From the NCBI RefSeq assembly GCF_900176205.1, contig NZ_LT859959.1, forward strand, positions 310,001-374,000: a DNA stretch of 64,000 bases, given 5' to 3'. The DNA is from Bradyrhizobium sp. ORS 285 (lineage in GTDB: Bacteria > Pseudomonadota > Alphaproteobacteria > Rhizobiales > Xanthobacteraceae). A program made the position numbers and the translations under genes. Positions 33,259-45,551 of the stretch are shown piece by piece (positions within the stretch are counted from its first letter, which is position 1; each line of letters starts with the position of its first letter). Under the pieces are notes generated by a model that worked only from the letters and a program-made list of their open reading frames with translations, was not told the origin of the DNA and did no database searches.

Positions 33259-36200
33259 ATGCAATGCGCGGTATGCGGCACAGCCAATCCTCCCGAAAAC
33301 CGCTACTGCCACCATTGCGGTGGGCCATTCTCCCTGCGTTGCCCCCACTGCGATCATGAAAACTGGCCGAGCGCGCGCTTTTGCGGCTCGTGCGGATCGT
33401 CGCTGGGGGCGCGGCCGACGAAGTCCCGGGCCGGTCGGCGCCCCCTCAGCGAGCGCAAGCAGGCGACAGTGCTCTTTGCCGACATCGTCAGCTCGACAGA
33501 GCTGGTCGTCGGCCTCGACCCAGAGCAGGCGATGGAGCGTCTGGCGCCAGCCGTCTCGCTCATGTGCGAGGCGGTCGAGCGCTGCGGGGGGCACGGTCGT
33601 TCGCACCCTGGGTGATGGTGTCATGGCGCTGTTCGGCGCTCCTCTCGCGCAAGAGGGGCATGCGATTCTCGCTTGCGAAGCTGCCCTCAGCATGCAGGAG
33701 GCATTTCCTCCCCAGGAAGGCGGGTTGCGACTACGGATTGGATTGCATTCGGGAGAAGTGGTCTCGGAGTTGTCCGCCGGCGAACTGAGCACCGGAGGTG
33801 CTCACGGCTCGACGATCCACCTGGCCAGCCGCCTGCAGCAGATCGCCGAGCCGGGAGGCACGTGCATCACCAAGGACTGTCATCAGCTGGTCCGTTCCTG
33901 TTGTGACGTGCGCTCGCTGGGTCTCCATGCCTTGAAGGGGTTTCCCGAACCGCTCGAGATCTACAGCCTTCTCGGTTTCAAGCCTGCGGTCGCCAGTCAG
34001 CACTTCCGCGGCGCGAACCTCACGTCCTTCCGCGGCCGCGATCCGGAGATCGCCATGCTGCAGCGTGCCCTGCGCCGGGCAGAGAGCGCGGAAGCCGCGG
34101 TGATCGGCTTGTCGGGCGTCCCCGGCGCCGGCAAGAGCCGGCTCTGTTTCGAGTTCGCGCAGTGGTGCCGCGGCCGCCTCATCCCCGTTGTCGAGGCCCG
34201 GGCGCTGCTCTATGGCCACGCGACCCCATTCCAGCCCGTGCTGGAATTCCTGCGTGTGTTTTGCCACATCGCCCCATCCGATGATGCGACGGTCGCTGGC
34301 GATCGCATCCGTGAGCGCCTTTCGACCATCGGTCCGACATTCGATGCCGATTTCCCTCTGGTCTGCGAGTTTCTCGGGCTATCGCATCAAGACAGCGCGC
34401 CCATCCTTTTGTCGCTCACGCCCAAGGCCAGACTCAGGCGCCTGCTTGACATCATTCGTCACATGGTGCGGCAAGGCAGTACGACCACTTCCGTCATTAT
34501 CGTGGAAGATCTGCACTGGCTCGATGAAGCAAGCGAGGACTTCGTCGCGACGCTGGTGGACGCGGTCGAAGGGACACGGACGATGCTCGTCCTGACCTTT
34601 CGGCCCGGCTATGCGGCACCGTGGATGAGTTGCTCCTACTACAAACAGATCGCGCTCGTCGATCTCACGCCAACCGAGGCCGATGATCTGGTCCGCGAGC
34701 TGATCGGGGACCGCCCCGAGCTTCGTGAGATTTGCCAGAGAATCGCAGAGAGAAGCGGCGGCAATCCGTTTTTTGCCGAAGAGCTGGTGCGCTCGCTCGC
34801 AGAAAACGGCAGCATTTTCGGCGATCCAGGCGACTATCTGCTGGGCTTCATGGCCGCTGAAGGTGCGCTTCCGACCACTGTGCAGGCCGTCATTGGAGCG
34901 CGCATCGATCGGCTGAGGGACGTCGACAAGGCGATTCTGCAGCTTGCCGCGGTGATCGGCGCGGAATTCCCGCGGGGGATGCTCGAGAAGCTCGCGCCGG
35001 CGCCGCCCAGCGAGATCGAAAGTAGCCTCGACTCTCTGTGTGATGCTGAATTGTTGCAGCGACAGGCGGCACGGGATGGCATCTGGTTCGAGTTTCGACA
35101 CCCTCTCATCCAGGAAGTCGCCTACGGGGCCCAGCTCAAGACGCATCGCAGTCTTCTTCATGCCGCTGTTGCCCAGGCCATGGAGCAGTTCTATGAGGAC
35201 CGGACCGACGAGTTTTCTGGCCTTATTGCCTATCATTACGAGGCTGCAGGCCATGTCCTTCAGGCTGCAAAGCACGCCGCGCGAGCTGCAATCTGGGTTG
35301 GCTCGACCCATTCTGCGCAAGCGATCAAGCATTGGGGCAAGGTCCGAAGTCTCTTGCAGACGCAGCCTCGGTGCAGCGCAACCGACGAGTTGAGGATCAT
35401 GGCCAGTGGCCAACTCGCCTGGCTCGGCTGGCGCGAGGGCCTGACGGCAAATGAAGGCAAGCCGTTCATCGATGAAGCGTTGACGTGGTCTCGCGAGACG
35501 GACAACAGGATGATCCCGCTCCTGCTGCTTGTCGACGGTCGGATTACCGTGACGAGCGGCGGCGCCGCCGACACTTATGTCGGGCGTGTCAAGGAGGGTC
35601 TCTCGCTGCTGAAAGAAGGAATCGACATCGGACGGATGGCAACGCTGAACGTCGCGCTGAGCCAGGCCTATGGTTGGGCGGGCATGTTGAACGAGGCGCT
35701 GGCTGCGAATAGTGTCGCGATGGATGGCATATCCCGGATCGAGAAATTCGATCATCAGTTCCTCGGATACAGCGTGGAGCATTGGGCTCTCGGCTTGCGG
35801 GGACGCATCCTCGTTCGACTTGGCCGCTTCGAGGAGGCCGCCAAGTGCTTCGATCTGCTGCTGGGAATCGAGGAAGACCTCCAGGATCCGACGGCCCGGC
35901 TGATCCCGCATCTGGGTTACGTCGATCTGGCCTGGTGTTTCGGCGATCCGGCCCTGGCGGAACGCCATGCGCTGCGCCTCGCGCAGATCGCCGAGAAGCA
36001 CCAGAGCCCTTATCTGCAGGTCTTTGCACTTGCCTGCATGGGAACGGCGAAGTGCGTCGCGGGAGACTTCACGGCGGCAGTGCATGACCTTGTCGCGGGC
36101 GTGGAGTATCTGCGCAAAACGAAGGCCGCGATGGAATATGAGCCTGAAATTCTGGCGAGCCTGGCTGATTGTCATGACCAGAACGGCGATGCCGAACTTG

Positions 36201-36451
36201 CCATGCAGGTCGCAAGGGAGGCGATTCAAGTCGCCCAGCAGCGAAACGCCCGTCTCCCCGAGTGTCGCGCCAGTATCACGTTAGGAAAGACGCTGATCGC
36301 AGCGGGAGGCGCGTGCGCCAACCATGAAGCCGCCGCGCTTTTTGCACGAGCTGATCAACTGATGCGGATGACAGGAGCCTGCATCTACGAACCTTTGCTG
36401 GCGCAGGCCCGTAAACACCTCCCGATCAGCGGCCAGCATTCGATGTGTTGA
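33259..36451 (+). CDS. Zinc-ribbon class III cyclase fused to AAA ATPase and TPR region, frameshifted
   Basis: From the ATG at 33259 a double zinc ribbon (CAVCGTANPPENRYCHHCGG, then CPHCDHENW and CGSCG) leads into a class III nucleotide cyclase (KQATVLFADIVSSTEL with metal-binding Asp). In a run of six G at 33586-33591 the frame shifts. The rest of the cyclase (VVRTLGDGVMALFG, LRIGLHSGEVV) is in the next frame. An AAA_16-type ATPase (SGVPGAGKSR Walker A, IIVEDLHWLDE Walker B) and about 500 residues of TPR-like repeats follow to 36451. Removing one G would restore about 1063 residues. This is either a pseudogene, a slipping tract or a sequencing error. Such proteins are signalling regulators with unknown inputs. 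Confidence 0.82.
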
Positions 36452-37085
36452 CCAGCAACGTGAATTCGCGAAGACCGTAGCCTGCCACGACCCTGGCCGA
36501 TGACCTCAATTGGTCGGTCGAAAACCGGACCCAGCGATCAGGCGTGGTGCAATACAAACCCTCTGGATTATCGTTGACCGGATCGGGAGTCATGAAATTG
36601 ACGGCAAAGCCCCGGCGGCTGCTTGCATGAATGTCAGCGAGGGTCTCGCTGACATAGCGTTCCCAAGCCTCGCTGGAGCAGCCGAGGCTGACGTTGAAGA
36701 TCCCGCTCGCCACCGAATAGTCGGCGATCCGCGGGCTCGTGGTGGCAACCTTGAAACTCGCCCGGCTCAGGTCACGCTGTAGCCTGTCCGCCTGGGAGAT
36801 CATGGCCGGAGAGAGATCGTAGCCGAGATAGTCGATGTCGGTCTCGGAATGGTACCTGTTGAGGTAAGACAGCAGCGCGCCGTATCCACAGCCGACGTCG
36901 TTCAAGGCAAACGGAGCTCCGAAGTCACAGATCTTCAGGAGGTGAAGAAACCGCACCTCCTGCGTGATGGCGGAGTCCCAGTCGGCGCCGGCCGGGACAG
37001 GACCAAAGGCGATGATCCTGTCGCTGTAGTAGGATTCGACGCCTGCATGGATTGCGTCGATCTCCCGATCGGTCGCGCCGTGCAT
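36426..37085 (-). CDS. Class I SAM-dependent methyltransferase
   Basis: 219 residues from the ATG at 37085 (MHGATDREIDAIHAGVESYY), which overlaps the stop of the upstream gene by one base. The SAM-binding motif I is clear (FALNDVGCGYGALLSYLNR), followed by YLGYDLSPAMISQA (motif II) and VASGIFNVSLGC. The substrate is unknown. The 3' end overlaps the 3' end of the convergent cyclase gene by 26 bp. With the upstream gene it forms a two-gene cassette between two long direct repeats, and may belong to surface polysaccharide or lipid modification, but this is a guess. Confidence 0.85.
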   Translation of the reverse strand: MHGATDREIDAIHAGVESYYSDRIIAFGPVPAGADWDSAITQEVRFLHLLKICDFGAPFALNDVGCGYGALLSYLNRYHSETDIDYLGYDLSPAMISQADRLQRDLSRASFKVATTSPRIADYSVASGIFNVSLGCSSEAWERYVSETLADIHASSRRGFAVNFMTPDPVNDNPEGLYCTTPDRWVRFSTDQLRSSARVVAGYGLREFTLLVNTSNAGR

Positions 37086-37630
37086 CAGGGTTGTCCGGAT
37101 GCTCCAGATGTCTGCGGAAGCAGTGCGGCACGCCCGGACCATGGCGTCATCGGAAAGGAAATCGTCAGATGGTCATCGTCCATATAGACGAGAGGCTTTC
37201 CGATAGAGGCGAGGACGCGTGGATCATCATCCAGCTTGTGAGTGGTGAAATACACCGGATATGGAATGTCGGACTCGAGATTCTGCCGTAACGCGGTCGA
37301 GATCCCCCGGTCTCCCGCTTCTCCGGTGTTGGTCCCGTTCATCGCGAAAAGCTCTTGAGAGAGACCATTCAGATAGCCGTACAGCTTGCTTTTGAGGGCC
37401 GGATTCCAGAAGCCGCCCAAGCCAAGGACAGCAAAGCTGTCCGCAAGCGAATGCTGGTCGGAAAAGATCTGGAACGCACTTTGCAGCGATTTGAGCTCGT
37501 CGATGCCGTCCTTCAGCGGCAAGCTCAGCGGTGGTGATGCGGCTTCGGTTACGACCCGGGCAAACCGAAGATTGGCCAAGTCCAGCAAGCTCGAAATGAG
37601 ATGATCGTCCTGACGAAATCGAGGACCCAT
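37085..37630 (-). CDS. Protein of unknown function coupled to a methyltransferase
   Basis: 181 residues from the ATG at 37630 (MGPRFRQDDHLISSLLDLAN), with GAGGGG eight bases upstream. It contains SFAVLGLGGFWNPALKSKLY, IPYPVYFTTHKLDDDPRV and PLVYMDDDHLTISFPMTPWS. I do not recognise a family. The DDD motif is suggestive of metal or sugar-nucleotide binding but stands alone. Its stop overlaps the methyltransferase start (TGATG), so the two are co-translated and probably act in one pathway. Downstream bases 37631-37869 show no gene. Confidence 0.65.
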   Translation of the reverse strand: MGPRFRQDDHLISSLLDLANLRFARVVTEAASPPLSLPLKDGIDELKSLQSAFQIFSDQHSLADSFAVLGLGGFWNPALKSKLYGYLNGLSQELFAMNGTNTGEAGDRGISTALRQNLESDIPYPVYFTTHKLDDDPRVLASIGKPLVYMDDDHLTISFPMTPWSGRAALLPQTSGASGQP

Positions 37631-37869
37631 TGTTATCGCCCCTCAAGTAAACAGCCCACTCCATCATACCGCTTGATTGCAGCCGGATACAACTCCGAGG
37701 GGACTCATTTTTCGAAGCACGATCGGTCAGGCGGCCTGCACCGCCCTTCGATGCATTCCGGCGAAGCTCTCCGCGAGGAAGTCCTAATCCCTCTCAGGAT
37801 GTCCGTCGGCGAAATGGCCGGTAACGCGTCTATGGTGATCATTCCTGCCTGTTTGTCGTGATGCCCTCG

Positions 37870-38421
37870 TCATGCCCGACGGGCAAATCCCACATCCCTC
37901 TCATGCGCCAACTGCCCGTCGAGCCAGTTTGTCGCATGCCGCGCGCCTTGTGTCGTCGGGCAAATCAGGCCGATGTTCTCGGCCATCCCGTTCGCGATGA
38001 AGAGGGGCGTTTCGGCCGATCGTCACGGAGCGTAGCAGCGGGGAGCGGTGGACGTGTCGGGCTCGGGGCTTTCGCGCAAGCGGGCCGGCGAGCGAGCCTG
38101 GGACGTACGGTCAAGTCGCGTGGTCCTGGCCTCCCGATGCTGAGGTCAAGCCGGTCGAAGATGTGGAGACGCATCGCGGCGGTGATGGAGGCAACAAGCC
38201 GGTCCCCAGGGAGAGCGCGAAGCAGCCGCTAAAACCAGCCGCGCGGGGAAGGCCGGGTCGTCCGGCTGAACTCGTGGTACCTGCCGCCTGCATTTTTTTC
38301 CGCAGGCGGGCCACGGGCCTCAGTCGAGGTCCGGTCTTCCCCGCGCCCTCTCATCGTCGAGGGCGATGTCGACAGCATGACCTGGACGCGAATGCGCCGC
38401 GGGGCTGCGGTGGGCTGTTTG
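37870..38421. repeat. 555-bp structured direct repeat, copy B
   Basis: Second copy of the repeat at 32601-33156, same orientation, starting TCATGCCCGACGGGCAA. The hairpin around CCGCCTGC...GCAGGCGG is exact here too. The two copies bracket a 4.7-kb segment carrying the cyclase and methyltransferase genes, which homologous recombination could excise. Confidence 0.85.
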
Positions 38422-38500
38422 GAAAATCGTACAGCGGATGTGAGGCGGAGGTGCACGCATGAGCTATGCGCATCCTGTGAGTTGGAACGGCGCTACCACA

Positions 38501-38990
38501 AACTCAGTGTCATCCCGGCCTTGAGCCGGGACCCATAACCACCGGCGGGTGTGTGAGGCAGGCTGGTGGCTCAGGACAAGCCCAACACACCGTTCTGTGG
38601 TTATGGATCCCGGATCTTCGCGCGCTGTGCGCGCTCGTCCGGGATGACGGCAGAGGTTGAGGCGCAATGGCCGTGCTACAAACTCAGTGTCGTCCCGGCC
38701 TTGAGCCGGGACCCATAACCACCGGCGGGTGTGTGCGGCAGGCTGGTGGCTCAGGACAAGCCCAACACACCGTTCTGTGGTTATGGATCCCGGATCTTCG
38801 CGCGCTGTGCGCGCTCGTCCGGGATGACGGCGGAGGTTGAGGCGCAATGGCCGTGCTACAAACTCAGTGTCGTGCCGGCCTTGAGCCGGGACCCATAACC
38901 ACCGGTGTGGTGTGAGGCAGGCAAGTGGCTCCAGGCGTGCCCAAAACATCTCCCTGTGGTTATGGGTCCCGGGTCAGGCCCGGGACGACA
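38501..38990. repeat. Tandem repeat with 180-bp period, about 2.7 copies
   Basis: AACTCAGTGTC starts at 38501, 38681 and 38861, exactly 180 bp apart. The first two units are nearly identical and the third is shorter and diverged. Each unit contains back-to-back palindromes of REP type (CCGGCCTTGAGCCGG, a CCATAACCAC/GTGGTTATGG pair, and CCCGGAT...ATCCCGG-like arms). Minus-strand frames through it are artefacts of the repeat. Confidence 0.9.
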
Positions 38991-39040
38991 GCGGAGAGGA
39001 TGCGAGAGTGCGTCTTCATGACAAGATCGCGCTCTACCAA

Positions 39041-41077
<2,037 letters not shown>

Positions 41078-41206
41078 CGCCCACGCATAGAGAAACGGGG
41101 CTGTCAGTTCAACCGAGCCGCCTGTCGCAGCCTGCGGCGGATGATCAAATTGTCCGGAATGGTTCCCGCGGGGTATCGCGGGACGGCCGTTCGGGTCGGT
41201 CGGGTG

Positions 41207-41875
41207 TCAGTTCAGCCCCTGGTTCGCCTCGGTGCGCCGCTTCAGCCAGCCATGGCCGAAGAACGCCAGCAGCGCCGCGGCGGCGAGCATGATCCAGATC
41301 GACGGCAGCCGGGACCGGGAGCTGCCGGCCTCGCCGACCGTCATCGGGCCCTGCGCCATGCCGGTGTCGCGCATCGAGACCAGCCGCATGTCGGCGCCGT
41401 CGGTGGTGCTGCCGCGCAGACCGGCCACCGCTGGCTGCAGATCGGTCGACAGCATGCGGCCCATCTCTGCGCCGGCAGATGCGACCGAGCCGTCGTCGCC
41501 CTGCGGCGGGTCCATGGCGGCCTGTCCGGCGTGGGCGCCGGCGGGCAGCTGCGCGAACGAGTTCATGTTGGCCGGGCGGTGCGGCTTGGCGGGATGCTGC
41601 GTCATCCGCGGCTCGGCCTTGTCCGCCTTGGAGTCCGCCTTCGACTCCGCCTTGGCCATCTTCTCCGGCGTCGAGTTGTGCGGGACCGCCACGCGCACCT
41701 GAGGCCGGGCGTAATTCGGCTGCGTGATCGCCAGCATGCGATTGGACCAGGACATGTAGGCCTTGCACATCGAGTTGCAGTATTGGCCGTTGACCATGTC
41801 CTCGCTCGCCTGCGCCGGGCCGGGGGCCGCGAGCAGCATGGCCGTGAGCATCGCTGCGGCCGCGCCGAGCTTCAT
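41207..41875 (-). CDS. Secreted/membrane-anchored protein of unknown function
   Basis: 222 residues from the ATG at 41875 (MKLGAAAAMLTAMLLAAPGP), which gives a clean signal peptide cut near AQA|S. An ATG at 41917 with GGGGGA upstream would add 14 residues. Two Cys lie close together (NGQYCNSMCKAYMSW). A Lys/Ala/Asp-rich low-complexity stretch follows (about 70-95). A single C-terminal membrane helix (SIWIMLAAAALLAFFGHGWL) is followed by basic residues. The layout suggests an inner-membrane-anchored periplasmic protein. Not recognised. Confidence 0.7.
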   Translation of the reverse strand: MKLGAAAAMLTAMLLAAPGPAQASEDMVNGQYCNSMCKAYMSWSNRMLAITQPNYARPQVRVAVPHNSTPEKMAKAESKADSKADKAEPRMTQHPAKPHRPANMNSFAQLPAGAHAGQAAMDPPQGDDGSVASAGAEMGRMLSTDLQPAVAGLRGSTTDGADMRLVSMRDTGMAQGPMTVGEAGSSRSRLPSIWIMLAAAALLAFFGHGWLKRRTEANQGLN

Positions 41876-42030
41876 GATCGATCTCGAATGGGACGTCGCT
41901 TGCAAATGGCCGATCATCGCAATTTCCCCCGTCGCGGTTTCACGCCGTTTCGGAGATAACGACAGCCGCTGTGGTCGAGAGTTGGATCAGATCACGTCAA
42001 CATCCGGATGAGTTTGAGGTCAATTTGCTG

Positions 42031-42714
42031 ATGCGAGGCGTTCTTAACAGGCGACCGGTGCTGCTGTTCGACATCGACGGCACGCTTGCCGACACGGATG
42101 CGCTGCATATCGAGGCGTTCAATGCCGTGTTTGGGCCTCGCGGCCACGTGTTCGACCGTCCGCGGGCGGCTCGCGAACTGCTCGGCCGCTCCAACGCCTC
42201 GATCGGTGCGGAGTTTCTGCCCGATGAGCCGCCCGAGCGGCGCGTCGAAATCATGGCGGAAAAGGAGGCGGTGTTTCGCAGCCTCGCTGCCGGCAAGGTG
42301 GAGCCGCTGCCGGGCCTGATGGCGCTGCTCGATCAGGCCGCGGCGGCGGCCGTGCCGGTTGTGGCAGTGACCAACGCGCCGCGCGCCAATGCCGAGCTGA
42401 TCCTGCAGGGGATCGGAATCGCCGATCGGTTTCGCGCCGTCATCATTGGCGACGAGCTGCCGCACGGCAAGCCGCACCCCCTGCCTTATCTCGAAGGGCT
42501 GCGTGCCGCGGATGCCGCGCCGGACTGCGCTGTCGCCTTCGAGGATTCCCGCGCAGGCATCACGGCTGCAACGGCCGCGGGCATCGTCACCGTGGGCATG
42601 CGCACCAATCTTGGCCACGACGATCTGATCGCCGCGGGAGCCGCGCTGTCAGCCGCGGCGTTCGACGAGGCGGAGGTGTTGGCGCTGGTGCAGAGGCGTT
42701 TGCAAGGCGATTGA
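42031..42714 (+). CDS. HAD-superfamily phosphatase (beta-phosphoglucomutase/phosphoglycolate type)
   Basis: 227 residues from the ATG at 42031; a GTG at 41971 would add 20. All HAD motifs are present: motif I DIDGTLADTD with nucleophile and general-acid Asp, motif II VVAVTNAPRAN, motif III Lys in PHGKPHPLPYLEG and motif IV VAFEDSRAGITAA. The helical cap after motif I marks subclass I. The substrate is a small phosphomonoester that cannot be told from sequence. It is divergent from the secreted protein gene and has no pathway neighbours. Confidence 0.88.
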   Translation: MRGVLNRRPVLLFDIDGTLADTDALHIEAFNAVFGPRGHVFDRPRAARELLGRSNASIGAEFLPDEPPERRVEIMAEKEAVFRSLAAGKVEPLPGLMALLDQAAAAAVPVVAVTNAPRANAELILQGIGIADRFRAVIIGDELPHGKPHPLPYLEGLRAADAAPDCAVAFEDSRAGITAATAAGIVTVGMRTNLGHDDLIAAGAALSAAAFDEAEVLALVQRRLQGD

Positions 42715-42892
42715 GTCGCCGCATCGCGACGCAGGTTCAACGTTGGGAGACGAAATATTTCGGCGGCGGTGGTCTTTGAAAAATCCGCAGGAGGTCTAGG
42801 TTCTCGCGCGCCGACACCGATCGGCATGATCGCGCGCGGTGACAGCGCGGCGGCAGCAGCCGCCCCGGCCATGCGCGACTTGGAGACCCCTC

Positions 42893-44872
42893 ATGGACAT
42901 CACCACTCTGGTCCAGCCGGCCCTCGCGGCCGGGGCGATCATTGCGTTGCTTGCACTGCTGAAGCTTTCCAACGTCATCCGCTACATCCCCAACAACCAG
43001 GTCGGCATCGTCGAGAAACTGTGGAGCATCCGCGGCTCCGTCGCCGACGGCTTCATCGCACTGAACGGCGAGGCCGGCTTCGAGCCGGAGGTGCTGCGCG
43101 GCGGCCTGCACCTGTTCTTTCCCTTCATGTACCGCATCCACACCTCCGATCTCGTGACAGTCGGCCAGGGCAAGATTGCCTATGTGTTTGCCCGCGACGG
43201 CGCGCCGCTCGGTGCCTCGCAGGTGCTGGGCGCCAACGACAGCGAGGACAACAGCGACTTCCAGGATACCAGGCGCTTCCTGCTCGCCGGCGGCCAGAAA
43301 GGTCCGCAGCGCAAGATCCTGCGCGAAGGCACCTACGCGATCAACACCACGCAGTTCGCGATCATCACCGACGAGCGCGTCTATGGTCACGCGCTGAGCG
43401 ACCAGGAGCGCATCGTGCTCGACGCCATGCAGCTGACGATCGCCGAGCGCTGGGGCTTCACGCCCGTGATCCTGGCGGCCGATCATGACCTGGTCGGCAT
43501 CGTCACCGTGCACGACGGTCCGTCGCTGCCTCCCGGCGAGATCATCGCGCCGGAGGTCGGCACCGAGCTGCGGGACGCCGCCACCTTTCACAACAATTTC
43601 CAGGAGCCCGAGAAATTCCTCGCCGCCGGCGGCCATCGCGGCCGTCAGCTGCAGGTCATCGTCGAGGGCACCTGGTACATCAACCGCCTGTTCGCCACCG
43701 TCGAGAACGTGCCGAAGACCATCATCCCCGTCGGCAATGTCGGCGTCGTCATCTTCTACACCGGCCCGCACATGGCCGACGTGTCGGGCGAGACCTATCG
43801 CCATGGCGAGCTCGTCAGTAATGGCGGCCGCGGCGTCTGGAAGGATCCGCTGCTGCCGGGCAAATACGCGTTCAACACCTATGCCGGCAAGATCGAGATC
43901 ATCCCGACCGTCAACTTCATCCTCAAATGGGTGCGTGGCGAGGTCGGCGCGATGAAGCTCGACGAGAACCTGTCGGAGATCTCGCTGATCACCAAGGACG
44001 CGTTCGAGCCGACCTTGCCGCTCTCGGTGGTGATGCATATCGACTACAAGAAGGCGCCGATGATCATCCAGCGCTTCGGCGACGTGAAGAAGCTGGTCGA
44101 GCAGACGCTCGATCCGATGGTGTCGGCGTTCTTCAAGAACGTCGCGCAGAAGATGACCCTGATCGAACTGCTGCAGAACCGCGCCGCGATCCAGGAGGAA
44201 TCCGCGGCCGAGATGAAGGTGAAGTTCGAGGGCTATTCGCTCGAGCTGCAGGAGGTGCTGATCGGCACGCCACGCGCCGCGCCCGGCGACCAGACCATCG
44301 AGAACATCCTGATCCAGCTGCGCATGCGCCAGGTCGCGCGTGAGCAGGTCGAGACCTTCCAGGAGCAGGAGAAGGCGGCGATCCAGGAGCGCACGCTCAA
44401 TGAGGCCAAGGCGACCGCGGCGGCGCAGGCCGCGCTGACGCAGTCGCTGATCCAGATCCGCGTCAACGAGAACGAAGGCGCGGCCGCGCTCGCCCGCGCG
44501 CAGAAGGATGCCGAGACCCGCAAGGTGACGGCGGCCGCCGTCGGCGAGCAGTCGCGGCTCGAAGGCCAGGGCGAGGCCGATCGCGCGCTCGCGGTTGGTG
44601 CAGCCAACGCGCAAGCGACCAAGCTCGCGGTCGATGCTTATGGCGGGCCGGAGTTCAGGCTGGCGGAGCAGAACTTCGCGAAGTTCGCGGAAGCGCTGAC
44701 CCGGATCAACCAGCCGCTGGTGCCGCAATTCCTGATGTCCGGCGGGCCGGCGCAGGAGAGCGGCAATTCGGGCCTGATCCCGACGGCGATGCTGAGCTCG
44801 ATGTTCGGTCGAATGATGCCGGAGGCGCTGGAGCAACTGAAGCGCGAAGCACCGCGGGCCGCGCGGCAATAG
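42893..44872 (+). CDS. SPFH/Band 7 (flotillin-like) membrane protein
   Basis: 659 residues from the ATG at 42893, with GGAGA seven bases upstream. One N-terminal membrane helix (about 8-26, PALAAGAIIALLALLKL) is followed by a very long SPFH region (PNNQVGIVEKLWSIRGSV, IEIIPTVNFILKWVRGE, SLELQEVLIGTPRAAPGD). A coiled coil rich in Glu/Gln/Ala (about 475-575, REQVETFQEQEKAAIQERTL) follows. The C-terminal helix region FRLAEQNFAKFAEALTRIN is typical of flotillins. It probably forms membrane microdomain assemblies. No NfeD-type partner is next to it. Confidence 0.9.
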   Translation: MDITTLVQPALAAGAIIALLALLKLSNVIRYIPNNQVGIVEKLWSIRGSVADGFIALNGEAGFEPEVLRGGLHLFFPFMYRIHTSDLVTVGQGKIAYVFARDGAPLGASQVLGANDSEDNSDFQDTRRFLLAGGQKGPQRKILREGTYAINTTQFAIITDERVYGHALSDQERIVLDAMQLTIAERWGFTPVILAADHDLVGIVTVHDGPSLPPGEIIAPEVGTELRDAATFHNNFQEPEKFLAAGGHRGRQLQVIVEGTWYINRLFATVENVPKTIIPVGNVGVVIFYTGPHMADVSGETYRHGELVSNGGRGVWKDPLLPGKYAFNTYAGKIEIIPTVNFILKWVRGEVGAMKLDENLSEISLITKDAFEPTLPLSVVMHIDYKKAPMIIQRFGDVKKLVEQTLDPMVSAFFKNVAQKMTLIELLQNRAAIQEESAAEMKVKFEGYSLELQEVLIGTPRAAPGDQTIENILIQLRMRQVAREQVETFQEQEKAAIQERTLNEAKATAAAQAALTQSLIQIRVNENEGAAALARAQKDAETRKVTAAAVGEQSRLEGQGEADRALAVGAANAQATKLAVDAYGGPEFRLAEQNFAKFAEALTRINQPLVPQFLMSGGPAQESGNSGLIPTAMLSSMFGRMMPEALEQLKREAPRAARQ

Positions 44873-45003
44873 GAGGGAACCACGTGGGACGGCGAGCTGA
44901 CATTTGGCTGACATGCGGCGACAGCTCGCCGTCACTGCGTCTGCGCGATGGTCACGACGAACGCGGCCGAGGCGTCGGCCGCTCTGAGTTGAAGGTGAGA
45001 CTG

Positions 45004-45408
45004 ATGCGCAAGATGTTGATTGCAGCCGGCCCGTCGGAACAGCCGCTTCGCGTGATGCTGCCCGCCGATGATGGCGCATCGGCCAGCGATCGGCGCGGTC
45101 GCCGCGCGTGGGCGCTGGGCCGTCATCGGTCGGCACGGCCGTCTCGCGCAATGAAGGCCATCCTGAAAGGCCTCAGGGCGACGCTGATGGTCCTGATGCC
45201 GCAGGATCTTCGCCGTCCTGCGGACGACTTCCGTGCGGAGGTCCTGCCATCGTCCCCGGCTCTGCCGGAGCTCTACCTCGTTCGCGATTGCGGCCGCGCC
45301 CTCGATGTGGCCAGTCCAGCGCCTCGCGTGCCCGGTACCTTCGCGTACGAGGCCGTCACCCCACGTCATCACCTGCGCCAGCTGCGCGGGAGACGCCGGC
45401 GCCCATGA
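45004..45408 (+). CDS. Arg-rich hypothetical protein
   Basis: 134 residues from an ATG at 45004 with GAAGG upstream. It contains ILKGLRATLMVLMPQDLRRP and a C-terminus of basic residues. No family is recognised and composition is only moderately gene-like, so this is a weak call. The flanking gaps (44873-45003 and 45409-45551) show nothing else. Confidence 0.4.
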   Translation: MRKMLIAAGPSEQPLRVMLPADDGASASDRRGRRAWALGRHRSARPSRAMKAILKGLRATLMVLMPQDLRRPADDFRAEVLPSSPALPELYLVRDCGRALDVASPAPRVPGTFAYEAVTPRHHLRQLRGRRRRP

Positions 45409-45551
45409 CCCGCGACGCGTGCACGCTCCGATCCCGATGGATTCTCACGTCCATCGCACCTATGCTGGAGCCGGTCTCACGAGGGCTCGCGCGCCATGCA
45501 TCGGTCCGGGTTGAGCGCAGCAGTGCGTGAGTGTCGAGGTTCGTATTGGTA

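Noticed and set aside
34379..36229. 616-codon open frame on the minus strand
   Set aside because: Shadow of the cyclase/ATPase/TPR gene, which has real domain motifs on the plus strand.
38464..38949. 161-codon minus-strand frame with repeated RWLWVPAQGRDDTEF
   Set aside because: The repetition comes from the 180-bp tandem DNA repeat; no gene is needed to explain it.
38501..38990. Possible CRISPR array
   Set aside because: The period is 180 bp and units are nearly identical throughout, without short repeats separated by unique spacers; no cas gene is present.
42737..45151. 804-codon open frame on the minus strand
   Set aside because: Shadow of the SPFH gene; no recognisable domain and Arg/His-rich composition.
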